This document shows, piece by piece, positions 43,283 to 51,542 of a stretch of DNA of 64,000 bases. Below the pieces are notes generated by a model that saw nothing but the letters and a program-made list of their open reading frames with translations, was not told where the DNA came from and ran no database searches. The position numbers and the translations under genes were made by a program. The stretch lies in NCBI GenBank assembly GCA_963785745.1, contig CAWAWR010000005.1, positions 1 through 64,000 on the forward strand, read 5' to 3'. Each line of letters starts with the position of its first letter. The stretch's first letter is position 1. The stretch comes from VAZQ01 sp963785745 (lineage in GTDB: Bacteria > Pseudomonadota > Alphaproteobacteria > Rhizobiales > Xanthobacteraceae).

Positions 43283-44308
43283 TCAACCCGCGGCCAGGGC
43301 TGCCCGGTTTATCCCAAGCGCCAGAATGCGCTGCAGCAGGTCCGGATAGGCAAGGCCGTCATGCCGGGCCGCGGTCGCAAATTCCTGGCTCTCGGCGATC
43401 TCGGGATTGGGGTTCACTTCGAGGAAATAGGGAATGCCGTCGGCCGAGAGGCGAAAGTCGACGCGCGCATAGCCATCGAGCTGCAGCGTCCGGTACACCC
43501 GCTTCGCCATGCGCTGGATCCGGGCGCATAGCTCCGGCGCAAGGTCCTTGGCCGGCCCATCGGCAATGCCGACGCGCTTCTGGTAGCGAGGGTCGTGCTT
43601 GACCTTCTCGGTGGCGATGGCCCACGACCCTTCGGTCATGCTGCCGAATTTCAGCTCCCACACCGGCAGCACCCGCAGCCGCTCGTTGCCCAGCACGCCG
43701 ACATAGAGCTCACGCCCCTCGATAAATTGCTCGGCGATGGCGGCGGTGCCGATCCGCTCGTGAATGAAGGCGACGCGCTCGACGAGCTTCTCGTCGGTGT
43801 CGACGACGGAGGCTTGCGAGATGCCCCAGGACGCGTCCTCGCTCAGGCTCTTGACGATGAGCGGCAGCGCAAGCCGCTTTGGCCGCCGCACCTTGCGATG
43901 CAACGGAAACACCGCGAAGGCCGGGATCGGAATCCGGTGATAGTGCACGAGCGTCTTGGACAGGTCCTTGCCGCGCGCCAGCATGAGGCCGCGCGGGTTG
44001 CAGCCGGTGTAAGGAACGCGCATCAGCTCGAGATAGCTTGCGACGTTGTGGTCGTAGATGACCTCGCCGTGAAACTGCTCCAGCAGGTTGTACACCACGT
44101 TGGGCTTCCAGCCCTCGATCTCGTCGCGGATCGGCTTGAGCTCGTCTTGCACGCCGAGCGGACGAACCTCATGCCCCGCGGCACGCAACGTGCTCACGAC
44201 GTCGTATTCGGTTTTCCATTCATTGATGTCCTGCGCGCTGTGCCCTTTGGTGGAGTCCGGGGGCACCAAGTCCGGGTGCACCAGCACCAAGACGCGCAGG
44301 CGTTTCAT
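43283..44308 (-). CDS. ATP-grasp ligase, D-alanine-D-alanine ligase-like
   Basis: A 341-residue ATP-grasp enzyme. It holds 'YNLLEQFHGEVIYDHNVASY', 'LPLIVKSLSEDASWGISQAS' (ATP-binding lysine and loop), 'IAEQFIEGRELYVGVLG' and the metal/catalytic strand 'YARVDFRLSADGIPYFLEVN', then 'PNPEI'. This is the D-Ala-D-Ala ligase/carboxylate-amine ligase pattern. No ddl context (mur, fts genes) exists here, so a peptide or amino-acid ligase role is as likely. It overlaps the upstream zincin gene by four bases (ATGA), so the two are translationally coupled. Start at ATG 44308. Confidence 0.85.
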   Translation of the reverse strand: MKRLRVLVLVHPDLVPPDSTKGHSAQDINEWKTEYDVVSTLRAAGHEVRPLGVQDELKPIRDEIEGWKPNVVYNLLEQFHGEVIYDHNVASYLELMRVPYTGCNPRGLMLARGKDLSKTLVHYHRIPIPAFAVFPLHRKVRRPKRLALPLIVKSLSEDASWGISQASVVDTDEKLVERVAFIHERIGTAAIAEQFIEGRELYVGVLGNERLRVLPVWELKFGSMTEGSWAIATEKVKHDPRYQKRVGIADGPAKDLAPELCARIQRMAKRVYRTLQLDGYARVDFRLSADGIPYFLEVNPNPEIAESQEFATAARHDGLAYPDLLQRILALGINRAALAAG

Positions 44309-45333
44309 AGCGCGATCCATTTGCGACGCAATGGCCCGAACAGCGCATGCATCGTCTTCGCGGTCAACAACACGGTAAAATCGGTAAACAGCTTCCGCTC
44401 CGAGCCGACCGCACGCAGATTGCGCTCGCGGCAGCGGGTGATCATGTCGTCAAGCACCGCATCGAGCGTCAGCTGGTTTTCACCGGTCCACTTCGCAACC
44501 AGCTTCCTGATCCTTGCACGATGCCGCCTAATAAATATTGAAGCCGGCGGCGACCGTCGGTGCCTCGGATCGGCGGAAAACAGCCGGTAAAGGTCGCGGT
44601 CGTAGGTCTTCGGGGTGTCGAAGGCGTAGAGCGCCTGCCGCTTTCTGTAGTGTTCGGCCAGCGTTTCGCGAAGCTCGTTCAGCGGATCGACCCGCTCCCG
44701 GACCGTGAGCAACGGTCGCTTTCCCGCGATTTCCTCCATCAGCTCGTCGACATATTCCAGCTTCTTGAGCGCCGGCCAGCCGGCATAGCGCGTCCGCCAG
44801 CTCGAGCGCGGCTTGAGCCACACGGCAAACGTCTCGGCGAAATCCTCGTCCGGGTGACTCTGCGCATACCAGAGCCGGAGGTGCTGGACGAAATGCCGGC
44901 TGGCCGGGTTGGGCCGGTAGTAGCGCGGGTAGCGTTTCGAGGACGGTCCGAACAGCTGCTGCCAGCGCCGGCGGCGGTGCAGCTGGTAGGCGTGCTGCAC
45001 GGTGTGGCCGGCCTCGTGGCGGAGAATGGCCATGCATTCGGACCAGGTGCCGCCCTCGACGTCGAGGATCATTTTCTTCTCGAGCTTCATCAGCCGGGGG
45101 TGGGCGAGATAGAAGGGGATCGCGATCCCGGGCGTGTTGTCCGGGCTGAACCACTCGCTGGAGATCCAGGCATGCGGGCGCAGCCGGAGGCCCCGCTCTT
45201 CCATTTCGCTGTGGAGATTGCGCATGCAGTCCTCGAGCCAGGTGCCTTCGACCGTGACCCTCAGACTGCTGAGGCGGCGCTTGAGCAACTGCTCGTCGGA
45301 CAGGGATTCCCAGGCAAATTTCCGACGCGGCAT
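44305..45333 (-). CDS. putative zinc-binding metallopeptidase (HExxH-type)
   Basis: A 342-residue soluble protein with 'CMAILRHEAGHTVQHAYQLH', a zincin HExxH site, and a likely third ligand in 'HPDEDFAETFAVWL', spaced about 60 residues later as in gluzincin-type families. Trp- and Arg-rich stretches follow, and there is no signal peptide, so it should be cytoplasmic. It is the first gene of an overlapping pair with an ATP-grasp ligase, an arrangement that points to a joint pathway such as making and trimming a peptide bond. The real substrate is unknown. Confidence 0.75.
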   Translation of the reverse strand: MPRRKFAWESLSDEQLLKRRLSSLRVTVEGTWLEDCMRNLHSEMEERGLRLRPHAWISSEWFSPDNTPGIAIPFYLAHPRLMKLEKKMILDVEGGTWSECMAILRHEAGHTVQHAYQLHRRRRWQQLFGPSSKRYPRYYRPNPASRHFVQHLRLWYAQSHPDEDFAETFAVWLKPRSSWRTRYAGWPALKKLEYVDELMEEIAGKRPLLTVRERVDPLNELRETLAEHYRKRQALYAFDTPKTYDRDLYRLFSADPRHRRSPPASIFIRRHRARIRKLVAKWTGENQLTLDAVLDDMITRCRERNLRAVGSERKLFTDFTVLLTAKTMHALFGPLRRKWIAL

Positions 45334-45478
45334 AGGGCCTCAAAACGTGACAAAAGCTCGATATTTCGATGGTGCCACGAGAGGTCCCTGGCGACAACCG
45401 CCGAGCCGTCCCGTCCGCGTCCGGGCTTGACGGGGGTGGCCGAAGGACGATCATGCGACGGCCGTCGAGGAGGACGCC

Positions 45479-46336
45479 ATGACCTTCCGCATCGCCGTCG
45501 TGCAGCCCATCGCCCACCGTCCCGGGGCGGACGAGAACAATATCGCCGACGCCGTGACGACCGTCGCCGCGGCGGCGGCCCAGGGCGCGCATTTCGTGTG
45601 CTTTCCGGAGACCTATCCCGGTCCCTGGCGGATGCCGGCGACGTTCGATCCCACCGCCGCGATGGTCGCGGCCGCCAAGCAGCACGGCGTGCACGTGGTG
45701 TTCGGCACGCTCGAACCGATCGATGAGAAGGCCGCGACGGCCTACAATCTCATCTGTATGGCCTATCCCGATGGCCGCGCGCCGGCGCGCTACCGCCGCA
45801 CCCATCCGAACGGCCCGTGGATCTATACCGGCGGCAACGCCTGGGAATTCCAATACGTGCCAGGCGACGAATTCCCGGTGTTCGACACCGACCACGGCAA
45901 GGTCGGCCTTGCCATGTGCAGCGAGGTCTACGTGCCGGAGGTGACGCGCGCGCTGGCGCTGCGCGGGGCGGAGCTGATTTTCATGCCGGCCGGCAAGGAC
46001 AAGGGGACGCTGTGGGCGACCTGGCGCACGCTGATCTGGGCGCGCGCCATCGAGAATCTCGCGCTGGTCGTGACCACGCAGAACCTGTTCGACCATGGCG
46101 AGCGCGGGCTTGCGATGGTGGCCGCGCCGGAGGAAATCATGTTCGAGAGCACGGCCGCCGGAATGACGGTGGTGGACATCGATCTCGCACGCGTGCGCTA
46201 TCTGCGGTCGACGCGCGACGTGGTGGGGTCGTCGGACAGTTGCGCCGCCAAGCAGGGCCTGCTCGGCCCGCAATGGCAGCGCCCCGAGCTCTACGACCAG
46301 ATCCATCCGCGGCCGTTGCGCGAAGCGGCGGAGTAA
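45479..46336 (+). CDS. carbon-nitrogen hydrolase (nitrilase superfamily)
   Basis: A 285-residue nitrilase-fold protein. The catalytic Glu44 lies in 'HFVCFPETYPGPW' and Cys147 in 'GLAMCSEVYVPEVTRALALR'. At the catalytic Lys position ('Y-R-K' in most members) it reads 'RYRRTHP', that is Arg107. The substitution may alter or abolish amidase activity. The substrate is unknown; the loose resemblance to aliphatic amidases and carbamoyl hydrolases does not settle it. ATG 45479 follows GAGGAGGACGCC. nudC starts 13 bp downstream. Confidence 0.82.
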   Translation: MTFRIAVVQPIAHRPGADENNIADAVTTVAAAAAQGAHFVCFPETYPGPWRMPATFDPTAAMVAAAKQHGVHVVFGTLEPIDEKAATAYNLICMAYPDGRAPARYRRTHPNGPWIYTGGNAWEFQYVPGDEFPVFDTDHGKVGLAMCSEVYVPEVTRALALRGAELIFMPAGKDKGTLWATWRTLIWARAIENLALVVTTQNLFDHGERGLAMVAAPEEIMFESTAAGMTVVDIDLARVRYLRSTRDVVGSSDSCAAKQGLLGPQWQRPELYDQIHPRPLREAAE

Positions 46337-46348
46337 ATTCAGTCGCGC

Positions 46349-47299
46349 ATGTCCCCTCGCCCCGACCTCGGTTCCTGGCCACAGCTTGGCTATACGGCAA
46401 GCCGCATCGAGCGCGTGGCGGAGAAGCGCGTCGACGCCGACGCGTTGCGCGCGCTCGAAGCCGACGCCGCGGCCCGCTGGTACGTCGTGGGCGGCGAGCT
46501 TGTGGCGATGCGCAAGACGGCGGCGGGCCTCGATCCGCTGTTCGAGCGCGGTGAGGCGCAGACACTTGGCGCCGTTGCCCAGACCGTCTTCCTCGGACTC
46601 ATGAACGGCGTGCCGCGGTTCGCGCTGGCGATCGAGCCGGCGGCGATGGAGGCACTCAAGGCGCGCGACGAATTCGAAGTGTCCGATCTGCGCACCATCG
46701 CGGTGCGCGGGATGGTCGACGGGCAACATCTGCCGCCGCTGGCCGAAGGCAAGTCGCTGCTGATATGGCACTCAAGGCGGCGGTTCTGCTCCAATTGCGG
46801 CGGCGAGACCCGCCCGGTCGAGGCCGGATGGCGGCGCGACTGCCCGGGTTGCAAGATGCAGCATTTTCCGCGCACTGACCCCGTCGTCATCATGCTGACG
46901 ATCGACGGCGAGCGCTGCATCCTCGGCCGCTCCGGCCGCTTCGCCACCAATTCCTGGTCGTGCCTTGCGGGCTTCGTCGAGCCCGGCGAGACCATCGAGG
47001 AAGCCGTGCGGCGCGAAGTCCACGAGGAAGCCGGCATCGTCTGCGGACAAGTAAAATATTTCCGCTCCCAGCCCTGGCCGTTCCCGTCGTCGCTGATGAT
47101 CGGCTGCCACGCGCAGGCGCTGTCGCACGATCTCGTCGTCGATCACAACGAGCTCGAGGGCGCGCGCTGGTTCGATCGCGAGGAAGTGGCGTCGATGCTG
47201 GCGCGCCAGCATCCCGAGGGATTGATCACGCCGGTGCCGGTCGCCATCGCCTACCACATCATTCGCGAATGGGTGGAGAACGGCGTTGACTTCACCTGA
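46349..47299 (+). CDS. nudC: NAD(+) diphosphatase (NudC-type Nudix hydrolase)
   Basis: A 316-residue Nudix enzyme that hydrolyses NADH to NMNH and AMP, and can decap NAD-capped RNA in E. coli. The zinc ribbon is 'FCSNCGGETRPVE', then 'WRRDCPGCKMQHFPR'. The Nudix box is 'GFVEPGETIEEAVRREVHEE', then AGI. The family-specific 'SQPWPFPSSLMIG' motif follows. Length is normal for the group with an N-terminal extension. It overlaps the PfkB kinase by 14 nt, and the nitrilase-like gene lies just upstream, so the three may be one operon. Confidence 0.94.
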   Translation: MSPRPDLGSWPQLGYTASRIERVAEKRVDADALRALEADAAARWYVVGGELVAMRKTAAGLDPLFERGEAQTLGAVAQTVFLGLMNGVPRFALAIEPAAMEALKARDEFEVSDLRTIAVRGMVDGQHLPPLAEGKSLLIWHSRRRFCSNCGGETRPVEAGWRRDCPGCKMQHFPRTDPVVIMLTIDGERCILGRSGRFATNSWSCLAGFVEPGETIEEAVRREVHEEAGIVCGQVKYFRSQPWPFPSSLMIGCHAQALSHDLVVDHNELEGARWFDREEVASMLARQHPEGLITPVPVAIAYHIIREWVENGVDFT

Positions 47300-48212
47300 C
47301 GCAGCAAGATCTCCGCCGTTGGTGCTCTGCGCCGGCATCGCGGTGGAAGATTTTCTGTTCAAGGTCGAGAGTTTTCCCGCACCCGGCACCAAGATGCGCG
47401 CCTCAGAGCTCGTCGCCACCACCGGCGGCTGCGCCGCCAATGCGGCGGTCGCGGTGGCGCGGCTTGGCGGGCGCGCCCGGTTTTCCGGCCCGGTCGGGAC
47501 CGACGATGCCAGCCGCCGCTTCCTCGATGCGCTGGCGAAGACCGGCGTCGATCCGTCGGGCGTATTGTGCGTCGAGGGCGGCTCGATCTCGGTGTCCGGA
47601 ATCTTCATCGATCGCGACGGCGAGAAGATGGTGGCGACGCTGCACGGCAAGGGCCTCGACGGCGCCACGCCGCCGGATGCGGCCGCGCTGGTTGCCGGCA
47701 TCGACATTTTGCTGGTCGACAACCGGTTTCCGGCCTTCGTGCTGCCGATCTGCCGCGCCGCGGCCGCACGCGGCATTCCGGTGGTGCTCGACGTCGACAA
47801 GGCGACGACGGCCGGCGATCCGCTGTTCGCGACCGCCTCGCATCTCATCTTCTCGTCCGAGGCGTTGACGGCCACCGCCGGCACCGCCGACCTCGGCGCC
47901 GCGCTCACCGGCATCGCCGCCGGCATCCGCGGCTTCCTCGCGGTCACCAACGGCCCGGACGACGTGCTGTGGCTTGAGGACGGCGCCGTACGGCGGCTGC
48001 CGGTGTTCGCGGTCGAGGCGGTGGATACCCTCGGTGCCGGCAATTCCTTCCATGGCGGATTTGCCCTGGCGCTGGCCGAGGGCCGCGACGTGGTCGCCGC
48101 CATGCGGTTCGGCGCCGCGGCGGCGGCGCTGAAATGCACCCGTTTCGGGGGTATTTCGGGCACCCCGCAGCGGGCGGAGGTGGAGGCCTTGCTGGGGAAG
48201 GCACCCGCTTGA
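47286..48212 (+). CDS. PfkB-family sugar kinase with an altered catalytic motif
   Basis: A 308-residue ribokinase-fold protein: the N-terminal 'VATTGGCAANAAVAVARLGG' (substrate loop), 'ISVSGIFIDRDGEKMV', 'IPVVLDVDKATTAGDPL' and the C-terminal 'VEAVDTLGAGNSFHGGFALA'. In nearly all PfkB kinases the last motif is 'D-T-x-G-A-G-D', where the second Asp is the catalytic base. Here it is Asn253. The protein may be inactive, bind without phosphorylating, or carry a sequence error (AAT for GAT). The start overlaps nudC by 14 nt. Confidence 0.85.
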   Translation: MTSPDAARSPPLVLCAGIAVEDFLFKVESFPAPGTKMRASELVATTGGCAANAAVAVARLGGRARFSGPVGTDDASRRFLDALAKTGVDPSGVLCVEGGSISVSGIFIDRDGEKMVATLHGKGLDGATPPDAAALVAGIDILLVDNRFPAFVLPICRAAAARGIPVVLDVDKATTAGDPLFATASHLIFSSEALTATAGTADLGAALTGIAAGIRGFLAVTNGPDDVLWLEDGAVRRLPVFAVEAVDTLGAGNSFHGGFALALAEGRDVVAAMRFGAAAAALKCTRFGGISGTPQRAEVEALLGKAPA

Positions 48213-48219
48213 AATAGTA

Positions 48220-48244
48220 AGAAATTCTCTATAGATAGATTTCT
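48220..48244. promoter_or_regulatory. AT-rich inverted repeat upstream of the Lrp gene
   Basis: The spacer 48213-48285 is strikingly AT-rich against its surroundings. It holds AGAAAT (48220-48225) and ATTTCT (48239-48244) as an inverted repeat around TCTCTATAGATAG. An AT-rich dyad 40 bp before the ATG of a Lrp-type gene is a plausible autoregulatory site. The repeat is seen directly. The binding is inferred. Confidence 0.45.
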
Positions 48245-48285
48245 ATCGCTGTTTTAGAAATAACTTTCCTTTATAGGCTCAATCG

Positions 48286-48771
48286 ATGAACACCCCTTCC
48301 AAAGAACGCCTTCCCAAGATGGACCTCACCGACCGCAAGATCCTCGCCCTCCTGCAGGGGGACGCATCGCTGTCGGTGGCGGAGATCGGCAGCCGGGTCG
48401 GCCTGTCGTCGACCCCTTGCTGGAAACGCATCCAGCGGCTTGAGGCCGACGGCGTCATCCAGCGCCGCGTCGCGCTGGTCGATCAGGACAAGATCGGGCT
48501 CGGGATTACGGTCTTCGTCTCGATCGAGACCGGCGACCATTCGCAGGACTGGCTCTCGAAATTCGCCGACATGGTCGGCGCGATGCCGGAGGTCATGGAG
48601 TTCTACCGGATGGCCGGCGACGTCGACTACATGCTGCGGGTCGTGGTGCCCGACATTCAGGGCTACGACACGTTCTACAAGAAGCTGATCGCGTCGGTGC
48701 CGCTCAAGAACGTCACATCGCGCTTCGCCATGGAGAAGATCAAGGCGACGACGGCGCTGCCGATCCCGTAA
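48286..48771 (+). CDS. Lrp/AsnC-family transcriptional regulator
   Basis: A 161-residue regulator. The HTH is 'MDLTDRKILALLQGDASLSV', then 'GSRVGLSSTPCWKRIQRLEA'. The RAM (effector-binding) domain holds 'VMEFYRMAGDVDYMLRVVVP' and 'TSRFAMEKIKATTALPIP'. The start is ATG 48286; a Met twelve residues in is also possible, since most family members begin at 'LDxxDRKIL'. It probably binds an amino acid. It converges on the TadE gene with a 3-bp gap and is preceded by the AT-rich dyad at 48220-48244. Confidence 0.93.
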   Translation: MNTPSKERLPKMDLTDRKILALLQGDASLSVAEIGSRVGLSSTPCWKRIQRLEADGVIQRRVALVDQDKIGLGITVFVSIETGDHSQDWLSKFADMVGAMPEVMEFYRMAGDVDYMLRVVVPDIQGYDTFYKKLIASVPLKNVTSRFAMEKIKATTALPIP

Positions 48772-48774
48772 GAC

Positions 48775-49335
48775 CTACGTGTTCGGGCGCTGGACCTTGT
48801 CCGAGAGCCGCGGACGCATATAGATCTGGTCGAACAGGTTGAGCGCGCCGGTGACGACGTAGCCGATGGTCGGCACGTAGTTGTAGTGCACCTCGCTCCA
48901 GATCAACTGCGAGTTCGGCACGTTGAGCGCCGCCGGCAGCGGCACGGTCGAATTCACGCCGTGTGCGGTGCCGTGGAGCGTATCGCTCCAGGCAACCTTG
49001 GCGGCGCCGTTGGCGTCGATATCCACCGCCGTGATCGTGACCTTGAGCTGACCGATGGGGAACGGCGTGACGACGGAAGACGCCGCATTCAGCAGGTTGG
49101 TCATATCGGCATTGTTGATGCTGGTGACCTGCGACGCGAGGTCGGCGACGGTGCGGGCCGTCAACGTGACCTTTCGCTGGATCGCCACGCCCTGCGAAAT
49201 CTCGACGGCGCCGAGATAGAGCGTGATCATCAGCGGCAACAGCATGGCGAATTCGACCGCCGACACGCCGCGCTGGTCGCGGCGCAGCGACGAAACCCGA
49301 CGGGACAGATCAGCCAGGAATGCGAAATTTTTCAT
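48775..49335 (-). CDS. TadE-like pilus assembly protein (pseudopilin) 1
   Basis: A 186-residue protein with the TadE-type N-terminal motif 'DQRGVSAVEFAMLLPLMITL', where prepilin peptidase would cut after Gly and the Glu is at +5. A TM segment and a periplasmic domain of ~140 residues follow. It works with the Flp pilus; TadE and TadF are minor pseudopilins. Start at ATG 49335 (MKNFAFL). It lies 43 bp downstream of a second TadE-like gene on the same strand, both pointing away from the main tad operon. Confidence 0.85.
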   Translation of the reverse strand: MKNFAFLADLSRRVSSLRRDQRGVSAVEFAMLLPLMITLYLGAVEISQGVAIQRKVTLTARTVADLASQVTSINNADMTNLLNAASSVVTPFPIGQLKVTITAVDIDANGAAKVAWSDTLHGTAHGVNSTVPLPAALNVPNSQLIWSEVHYNYVPTIGYVVTGALNLFDQIYMRPRLSDKVQRPNT

Positions 49336-49378
49336 GTCACTGCACTCGATTTCACTGCACTCGATTGCTGGGCTTCGG

Positions 49379-49951
49379 TTACGGGCCGGGGGGCGCCGGC
49401 GGAGCGTACGGCTCGTTGCGGAATGCCGCGGTCGCGACCAGAAGCCGCTTTTGACCCGACATGTTCTGCAGCAGCGCAACGTAGATCGGCCATTGGTAGA
49501 ACAGCCGGACCACCACGATGTCGCCGGGCCCGCCGGGCTGATAGGTCTGGTTGTTCTGGAAGTTTCCGTTCGCGTCGACCGGCGGCGTCAGATCGACGTT
49601 GCTGAAGTTGGCATAGGTCTTGACGTCGACGCTGACGCCATTGACGCAATCGAACAGCCCGTAAATCCGCGCACACACCGCGTTCTTGAACGCGCCTTGA
49701 TTGAAGCCTTGCTGCTGGGCCTGCCCGGTCATGATCAGGCGCGAAGAATCCGCAACCGCGGTCTCGAGCGTCTGGCCGGCAAAGAAGACAAGTGCCGTTT
49801 CCATGATCGCGAAAACGAGAAGAAGGAATGGCGCAGCCACCATTCCGAACTCGACCGCGGCCGCACCGTCCTGTTTGCGGGCAAGGCGGCGCATCGCACG
49901 AAGCGTCATCATGCGTCGCGTGGCGAGTTGCTTCTTCATGAACTGGAGCAT
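49379..49951 (-). CDS. TadE-like pilus assembly protein (pseudopilin) 2
   Basis: A 190-residue TadE-family protein. The N-terminus has the cleavage/assembly motif 'KQDGAAAVEFGMVAAPFLLL' and a TM helix. The periplasmic part ends with Pro-rich 'PYAPPAPPGP'. Two Cys lie in 'CARIYGLFDCVNG'. The start is uncertain: ATG 49951 (MLQFMKKQ) is taken, with alternatives at 49939 and just downstream. It forms a probable operon with TadE-like protein 1, 43 bp away. Confidence 0.83.
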   Translation of the reverse strand: MLQFMKKQLATRRMMTLRAMRRLARKQDGAAAVEFGMVAAPFLLLVFAIMETALVFFAGQTLETAVADSSRLIMTGQAQQQGFNQGAFKNAVCARIYGLFDCVNGVSVDVKTYANFSNVDLTPPVDANGNFQNNQTYQPGGPGDIVVVRLFYQWPIYVALLQNMSGQKRLLVATAAFRNEPYAPPAPPGP

Positions 49952-50119
49952 CGCTAGCACCCGATCTTTGCAGTCTCGCTCTGCAGGTGATTGAGCAATA
50001 GCAAAGAGGTGTTGGCGAATTATTGTGGTAATCGCAGACAAAGGCGAAACTTGCGTCAAGACGACGCTAACCATATCGGCGTCACGCCCGTTCCCGGGTC
50101 GCGGGCCCCGCAGAGACGC

Positions 50120-50572
50120 CTAGCGCGTGCCACCCGCCGCAAGCCCGTTGCGGGCGGTGATCTGGCCGGCGTCGAGTTCGAAGGCGGCCTGGCTGTCGCC
50201 GAGCGTGACCCGGCGCTCGCAGTCCGGCGTGCAGCTATAGGTCACGCGCTCAATCCCGCGATAGACGACCACTACATCCCGCGGGCCCTGAACTTCGACG
50301 GTTTTTTCCAACAGCACGGCGCCGCTACGATCCAGCGCGATGATGTTGGTGACCCCGTAGCCCTTGCCGGTGATGACCATCCAGCCCCCCGCCTGCACGG
50401 CGGCGTCGGCGATCACGGGGTTGCCGATGACGAGGGTCGAGGCCCGGTCCGGCAGTTTTATGAGCTTCGCCTGGTCGAGGAAGATCTCAATGTCGGCCGC
50501 CCGGGCGGTCCCGGAGCCAAAAGCCAAAACAAGCGAGCAGAACGCAAGCAGACGCACATTGAACAAACGCAT
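50120..50572 (-). CDS. small secretin N-domain protein (CpaC N-terminal-like)
   Basis: A 150-residue exported protein with a signal peptide (FNVRLLAFCSLVLAFGSGTA, ending ARAAD). One domain follows, with 'IFLDQAKLIKLPDRASTLVI', 'GNPVIADAAVQAGG' and 'VITGKGYGVTNIIALDRSG'. This is the domain found at the start of CpaC/RcpA secretins, without the secretin pore. Similar orphans sit near tad loci in related bacteria. It may stabilise or modulate the secretin. It is read away from the main operon, upstream of the TadE pair. Start at ATG 50572. Confidence 0.85.
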   Translation of the reverse strand: MRLFNVRLLAFCSLVLAFGSGTARAADIEIFLDQAKLIKLPDRASTLVIGNPVIADAAVQAGGWMVITGKGYGVTNIIALDRSGAVLLEKTVEVQGPRDVVVVYRGIERVTYSCTPDCERRVTLGDSQAAFELDAGQITARNGLAAGGTR

Positions 50573-50717
50573 TTTACTCCCCCGCACCCTCAACACATCG
50601 GCCGGCCAACAGGCGGCCGCCGACCGGGCAGGTCTAGTGGCCGAGTTGACGCTAAATTGGTGAATCAACCGCAAATACCACCACGCCAGTGGAGTGGGAT
50701 TTGACATCCGCGACCAC

Positions 50718-51542
50718 CTAGCGACGGAACGGATAGAGCATCTGCGCGCCAAAGCTCTGCGGCATCGGCTCGGCAACGCCATAGACGTCGGGGACCTGAT
50801 CCTTCGGCATGTAGTAGGTGCCGAACAAGAGGTCCAAGACCGGGAACGTGGACGCGAAGTTCTTCTCGCCGCCGCGCTCCGCAGCCGTGTGGTGCCAGCG
50901 ATGGAACACCGGACCGGCGAGCACGTATTTGAATGGCCCGAGCGTCCAATTGAGATTGGCGTGCACGAAGGCGGAATGCGCGATCGTGAACGGTCCGAGG
51001 AAGACCAGCACGTTCGGCGAAATGCCTGCCAGCAACAGCACGACGTCGGCGAACACGCTGCCCAGGAAGATATTGACCGGATGAAATCGCGCCGCCGAGA
51101 TCCAGTCGAGGTCTTCGGAGGAATGATGAACCGCGTGGTACCGCCACATCGCGGGGCGGTGGAAGCCGCGGTGAATCCAGTACATCATGAAGTCCGACGC
51201 GACGAGGAAGATCACCGCCTGCAGCCACAATGGCAATTGCGCGAGCGGCCCATGACCGTCGTCGTAGAATTCGACCAGTCCTTCGGATGTGTGGATGCCG
51301 AACAGCCAGGCCGCGCCGAGCACCAGGAGACCGATACGAAAATAGCGCGCGAGCAAGGGGATGAAGAACCAATAGGCGAGATCGGTGACGAGCTCACGCT
51401 TGCGCCACCACGGCCGGCCCGAATTGCAGGGCCAGAAGTAGCTGAGCACGGCAAAGACGACCCCGAGCACCAGCAGGACCGGCGCAAGCCTCATCACAGT
51501 CACGCCGATGCTCTCGATGACTGCAATGACTTCACCCAACAT
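50718..51542 (-). CDS. sterol desaturase/fatty acid hydroxylase-family membrane protein
   Basis: A 274-residue di-iron membrane oxygenase. The histidine boxes are 'YWIHRGFHRP', 'YHAVHHSSED' and 'HRWHHTAAERGG', with about four TM segments (MRLAPVLLVLGVVFAVLSYF, then 'IPLLARYFRIGLLVLGAAW'). Substrates may be sterol-like, carotenoid or fatty-acyl compounds. It lies between the secretin N-domain gene and the flp genes but has no evident link to pilus building. Start at ATG 51542. Confidence 0.85.
   Translation of the reverse strand: MLGEVIAVIESIGVTVMRLAPVLLVLGVVFAVLSYFWPCNSGRPWWRKRELVTDLAYWFFIPLLARYFRIGLLVLGAAWLFGIHTSEGLVEFYDDGHGPLAQLPLWLQAVIFLVASDFMMYWIHRGFHRPAMWRYHAVHHSSEDLDWISAARFHPVNIFLGSVFADVVLLLAGISPNVLVFLGPFTIAHSAFVHANLNWTLGPFKYVLAGPVFHRWHHTAAERGGEKNFASTFPVLDLLFGTYYMPKDQVPDVYGVAEPMPQSFGAQMLYPFRR

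Noticed and set aside
44528..46771. A 747-codon minus-strand frame covering the nitrilase-like gene and part of nudC
   Set aside because: It is antisense to well-supported genes. Only its last portion is in the neighbourhood of the real zincin gene, which uses a different frame.
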